Assembly (NCBI GenBank): GCA_945903675.1
Contig: CAMDOP010000134.1
Location: forward strand, 1 to 8,197
DNA: 8,197 nucleotides
Direction: 5' to 3'
Source of the DNA: Crenothrix polyspora
Lineage (GTDB): Bacteria; Pseudomonadota; Gammaproteobacteria; Methylococcales; Methylomonadaceae
Notes under the pieces: model-generated
Database searches by the model: none
Told to the model about the DNA's origin: nothing
The model's input: the letters and a program-made list of their open reading frames with translations, nothing else
In this document: piece after piece, positions 4,905-8,197 of the stretch
How the letters are laid out: every line of letters starts with the position of its first letter
How positions within the stretch are numbered: the first letter of the stretch is position 1
Translations under genes and position numbers: made by a program

Positions 4905-7133
4905 ATGTCTAATATGCAACATTGCGATAAGTCCATTTATAAAGTAGCCATTTCCATTCCTGTTTATCGATTATTTGATTATCTTGCACCAGAAGATACT
5001 GCGTCAGATTCAATTAAACCGGGTGTGCGAGTAGAAGTGCCTTTTGGAAAAGGCAAGAAAGTGGGTTATGTATTAGAAATAACTACCTACAGCGAATTTG
5101 AGCTCATTAAGCTAAAACCTATTCTTCGCGTCATTGACCCTCATCCCTTGCTATCAAAAAAAGATCTGCGATTGTTGCAATGGGCCGCCAACTATTATCA
5201 TCACCCTATCGGTGTAGTCATAGGGTCGGCATTTCCTGCGGCATTAAGACAGGGTAAAGTGATGCTAATAAAGCCACAAAAACGTTATGCTTTGACAGAC
5301 ATGGGCGTGGCAACCAGTAGTCAGCAATTGCAACGTATGCCTAAACAGCAACAAGCATTGGAAAAGTTTCAAAGCACTGGGTCTAGTCTGACAGAAGCTG
5401 AGCTTACGTTATGGGAGGAGGGTTGGCGACCTGCAGTAAAACAATTAATAACTAAAAAACTTATACAGCTTACTTTATCTGAAGCGGGTGTTGCGAATGT
5501 TGGCGCGTTAATGAATAAGCCTGCTTTGCCTGCCAATACTCAACAGCAAGCCGCAATAGATGCTGTTTGCACCAGTCTTGGTCAATTTGGCGTATTTTTG
5601 TTGGACGGTGTGACGGGTAGTGGCAAAACAGAAGTTTATTTACAAATCATTCGTAGCGTCTTAGAGCGTGGGCAACAGGTATTAGTCTTGGTGCCAGAGA
5701 TTACCCTGACTCCGCAATTGGAAGATCGCTTTAGGCAGCGTTTTGCAGTTGATATTGCCTTATCGCATTCTAAATTGACCGATAAGCAACGAGCGGTCGC
5801 TTGGTTGAAAATGCAACAAGGACAAGGTTCTATTTTATTGGGTACGCGTTCGGCTTTATTTACGCCCTTGAAAAACCCAGGATTAATCATTCTCGATGAA
5901 GAGCATGACGCGTCTTTTAAACAACAAGAAGGTTTTCGATTTTCGGCTAGAGATATTGCCGTAGTTCGTGGTCAATTGTTACATATTCCGGTGTTGTTGG
6001 GGTCTGCAACACCGTCCTTAGAAAGTTTACATAACGTCAATAAACAACGCTATCAGTTATTAGCCTTGCCTGATCGTGCGGGTAAAGCCATAGAGCCTAC
6101 GCTACATTTATTAGATATTAGAAATAAACGCATGCAAGAAGGTTTGTCGGCTGCGTTATTAGAAGAAATACATAAAACGTTAGCTAGGCAAGAGCAAGTA
6201 TTATTATTCTTAAATCGACGTGGTTTTGCACCGACTTTAATTTGTCATGGATGCGGCTGGGTGGCGCGTTGTCATCGATGTGATGCTAATTTGGTGATTC
6301 ATGTTGATGAGAATTGCTTGCGTTGTCATCATTGTGCCAAAGAACAACCTTTGCTTAGACGTTGCCCTGAATGCAAGGTTGGCGAATTAACACCTTTAGG
6401 TTTGGGCACTGAGCGCGTAGAAAAAGTGCTTGCTGAATTATTTCCTAATAAGGTTACTGTGCGTTTAGATCGTGATTCTACTCAACGAAAGGGCGTGCTA
6501 GAAGATTATCTTCAGCAAATTAATAATGGCGAAGTGGATATCATTTTGGGTACGCAAATGCTCGCTAAAGGTCATCATTTTCCTAATGTAACTTTAGTGG
6601 CCATTTTAGATGTTGATAGCGGATTGTTTAGTATTGATTTTCATGCTGCTGAAAAACTTGCACAAATGATCGTTCAAGTTTCTGGACGTGCGGGGCGTGC
6701 TGAAAAGCGAGGTAAAGTAATTATGCAAACACGGCAACCTGACCATCCTTTATTAACCACCTTAATTCAGCAGGGCTATCAGAGCTTTGCAATCTCAGCC
6801 TTGGCAGAGCGCAAGCAAGCGGCGCTACCACCCTTTAGCTATCAAGCCTTATTGCGTGTGCAAGCAGCAGAGGAGGCTCTGCCGTCGATTTTTTTTCAGG
6901 CCTTAGCAGATTTAATAAAAACGTTAAATGTGCGGCATACGCAAATTTTAGGGCCTGTATCAGCGCCTATGGCCAGAAGGGCAGGACTTTATCGTTATCA
7001 ATTATTGTTTCAGAATAATCGACGCAATGAATTGCAGCATTTTTTGGATGAATTAGTGCCGAAACTAGCCGCGATTAAGCAGGCAAAAAAAGTACATTGG
7101 ACCTTAGATATTGATCCTGTGGATTTATATTAG
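4905..7133 (+). CDS. priA: PriA, primosomal replication-restart helicase (N')
   Basis: A 742-aa superfamily 2 DNA helicase that recognises stalled forks and reloads the replisome through PriB/DnaT/DnaC. The N-terminal DNA-binding region (about 11-110) includes IPVYRLFDYLAP and PGVRVEVPFG. Walker A is GVTGSGKT at 235-242 (K241), the DEAH-type Walker B is DEEH at 331-334, motif III is GSATPS (366-371), and motif VI is QVSGRAGRAEKRG (591-603). The zinc-binding insertion has all eight expected cysteines (C447, C450, C456, C459, C474, C477, C487, C490) plus an extra C471. Length matches E. coli PriA (732) with about ten extra N-terminal residues. The ATG at 4905 has no clear Shine-Dalgarno. A second ATG three codons on (4914) is equally poor, so the start is uncertain by 3 residues. 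It is transcribed away from the DnaA-box cluster just upstream. Complete and apparently functional. Confidence 0.98.
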   Translation: MSNMQHCDKSIYKVAISIPVYRLFDYLAPEDTASDSIKPGVRVEVPFGKGKKVGYVLEITTYSEFELIKLKPILRVIDPHPLLSKKDLRLLQWAANYYHHPIGVVIGSAFPAALRQGKVMLIKPQKRYALTDMGVATSSQQLQRMPKQQQALEKFQSTGSSLTEAELTLWEEGWRPAVKQLITKKLIQLTLSEAGVANVGALMNKPALPANTQQQAAIDAVCTSLGQFGVFLLDGVTGSGKTEVYLQIIRSVLERGQQVLVLVPEITLTPQLEDRFRQRFAVDIALSHSKLTDKQRAVAWLKMQQGQGSILLGTRSALFTPLKNPGLIILDEEHDASFKQQEGFRFSARDIAVVRGQLLHIPVLLGSATPSLESLHNVNKQRYQLLALPDRAGKAIEPTLHLLDIRNKRMQEGLSAALLEEIHKTLARQEQVLLFLNRRGFAPTLICHGCGWVARCHRCDANLVIHVDENCLRCHHCAKEQPLLRRCPECKVGELTPLGLGTERVEKVLAELFPNKVTVRLDRDSTQRKGVLEDYLQQINNGEVDIILGTQMLAKGHHFPNVTLVAILDVDSGLFSIDFHAAEKLAQMIVQVSGRAGRAEKRGKVIMQTRQPDHPLLTTLIQQGYQSFAISALAERKQAALPPFSYQALLRVQAAEEALPSIFFQALADLIKTLNVRHTQILGPVSAPMARRAGLYRYQLLFQNNRRNELQHFLDELVPKLAAIKQAKKVHWTLDIDPVDLY

Positions 7134-7148
7134 GGTTTAATTCTGCAT

Positions 7149-7166
7149 TTAATGGCTGTCCATTAA
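7149..7166 (+). other. Weak hairpin after priA
   Basis: TTAATGG and CCATTAA form a 7-bp stem with a 4-nt loop 15 bp after the priA stop. There is no T-tract after it and the stem is AT-rich, so it is a poor intrinsic terminator. Confidence 0.25.
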
Positions 7167-7191
7167 GCGGTCATTCGTGTGTATCTAGCCT

Positions 7192-7197
7192 TATAAT
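7192..7197 (+). promoter_or_regulatory. Candidate -10 element of the flippase gene
   Basis: A perfect TATAAT about 33 bp before the flippase ATG. No good -35 lies at 16-18 bp. It would give a leader of roughly 25 nt, consistent with the flippase being transcribed separately from priA. Confidence 0.35.
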
Positions 7198-7229
7198 GTC
7201 CGATTAACGAATTAAAGAGTAGATAAACA

Positions 7230-8197
7230 ATGGGACTTATCAAAAAACTCGCATCACAAACAGCTATTTATGGCATTAGTAGTATTTTTGGCCGCTTTCT
7301 TAATTACCTATTGGTGCCGCTGTACACCTATTATTTTTCAGCAGCCGAATACGGTGTAGTCTCCGAATTTTATGCTTATGCCGGCTTCTTTTCTGTGTTG
7401 TTATTATTTGGCTTTGAAACTGGGTATTTTCGGTTTCGTGATAAAGAGCATAGTGGGCAAGATTTTGCTTATTCAACAGCACTCATTTTTGTGGTATTCG
7501 TTAATCTAAGCTTTTTTCTCGGTATCTGTTTGATTAATGCTCAGCTGTCAACGGCATTACATTACGCGAATCATCCTGAGTATGTTTTGTGCTTTAGTTT
7601 AATCTTGGTTTTAGATGCAATATCAGCGATCCCCTTTGCTCGCTTACGTGCAGAGAATAAGGCATTTCGTTTTGCTGGCATCAAAGTACTAGAAATAGCC
7701 GTGACTATTTTGCTGAGTCTATTTTTCATTATTTATTGCCCTAAGCACTATGCAGAGTATAGCTCGATGTGGTTGGAGGAAGTTTATGATCCCAATATAG
7801 GCATAGGCTATATTTTTATCGCTAATTTATTAGCCAGTATCATTAAGTTTTTGCTGCTTACTCCGCAATTAAAAGGTTTAGCTTGGGGATTTGATCGTCG
7901 ACTATTTGTCCGTATGATTCGTTATTCAGCACCGATGGTGGTTATCGGTTTTGCTGGCATTATTAATGAGATGTTAGATCGCGCCTTATTAAAGTATTTA
8001 TTGCCCTATGATTTTCAGACTAATATGAAAATGCTGGGTATTTACAGCGCTTGTTATAAATTATCGATATTAATGACCTTGTTTATTCAGGCCTTTCGGT
8101 ATGCAGCTGAGCCGTTCTTCTTTGCTTATGCAGATAAAGCCGATGCTCGAGATGTTTATGCCAAAGTATTAAAGTTTTTTGTGATATTTTGCGTGTT
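7230..8197 (+). CDS. Polysaccharide/lipopolysaccharide flippase (MOP/Wzx-like), 3' end missing
   Basis: 322 codons are visible from ATG at 7230 to the window edge; family members are about 480-500 aa. It is a multi-pass membrane protein of the MOP exporter superfamily (polysaccharide synthesis/Wzx-like), which flips lipid-linked glycans across the inner membrane. The N-terminus is a typical amphipathic start plus first TM (IKKLASQTAIYGISSIFGRFLNYLLVPLY split over about 4-32), followed by AEYG (39-42). Further hydrophobic segments lie at about 48-66, 82-103, 117-134, 152-170, 192-212, 232-247 and 270-290. Strongly conserved-looking stretches are DAISAIPFARLRAEN (129-143), INEMLDRALLKYLLP (245-259) and the run from YKLSILMTLFIQAFRY to AEPFFFAYA (276-301). 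To my recollection this pattern is most familiar from Bacteroidetes homologues. The ribosome site is weak (AGAG about 10 nt upstream). No glycosyltransferase is visible to name the glycan. Confidence 0.9.
   Translation, partial: MGLIKKLASQTAIYGISSIFGRFLNYLLVPLYTYYFSAAEYGVVSEFYAYAGFFSVLLLFGFETGYFRFRDKEHSGQDFAYSTALIFVVFVNLSFFLGICLINAQLSTALHYANHPEYVLCFSLILVLDAISAIPFARLRAENKAFRFAGIKVLEIAVTILLSLFFIIYCPKHYAEYSSMWLEEVYDPNIGIGYIFIANLLASIIKFLLLTPQLKGLAWGFDRRLFVRMIRYSAPMVVIGFAGIINEMLDRALLKYLLPYDFQTNMKMLGIYSACYKLSILMTLFIQAFRYAAEPFFFAYADKADARDVYAKVLKFFVIFCV

Noticed and set aside
5636..5890. Minus-strand cysteine-rich frame inside priA
   Set aside because: Antisense shadow of the highly conserved helicase core.
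7300..7482. Minus-strand 60-codon frame inside the flippase gene
   Set aside because: Antisense shadow of a well-supported membrane protein gene.
463..7987. Repeated GCGCCTTA / AAGGCGC words (for example near 463, 1012, 1201, 1537, 4051, 4494, 7981), possible uptake signal
   Set aside because: Most copies fall in frame as GCC-TTA (Ala-Leu) codons in coding sequence, so codon preference explains them; one copy is intergenic and no fixed longer core is shared.

Overview
This window looks like chromosomal DNA from an AT-rich gammaproteobacterium. The PriA, DsbB and periplasmic-methyltransferase sequences resemble gammaproteobacterial forms, and codon use favours A/T endings. I cannot name the genus from sequence alone. 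I see no insertion sequence, tRNA, rRNA, CRISPR array or phage gene.

Layout: five genes lie on the minus strand (1-4445) and two on the plus strand (4905-8197). They diverge from one gene-free gap of about 450 bp. Reading the minus strand away from the gap, the genes are a cytoplasmic class I SAM methyltransferase, a six-TM voltage-gated-type potassium channel with a fused RCK (TrkA-N/TrkA-C) module, and a second stand-alone TrkA-like RCK protein that overlaps the channel gene by 4 bp (ATGA). These three are spaced like one operon. After an 84-bp gap come dsbB and then a secreted protein with a methyltransferase fold that runs off the left edge. Plus-strand genes are priA (primosomal replication-restart helicase) and the first 322 codons of a polysaccharide/lipopolysaccharide flippase that runs off the right edge.

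How the genes fit together: the channel and the stand-alone RCK protein are probably partners in regulated K+ flux. DsbB reoxidises DsbA in the envelope. PriA restarts stalled replication forks. The flippase would serve surface-glycan export. Apart from the channel operon these are unrelated housekeeping functions.

The most interesting sequence is the gap between the two gene arms. It has three perfect TTATNCACA DnaA boxes plus one near match, a perfect IHF consensus site and a stretch of about 79% A+T, all directly upstream of priA. This is the composition of an oriC-, datA- or DARS-type DnaA-IHF element, or of a DnaA-controlled priA promoter. Two further points stand out: a perfect 20-bp palindrome inside the methyltransferase gene, and loss of the canonical nucleotide-binding glycines in the stand-alone RCK protein.
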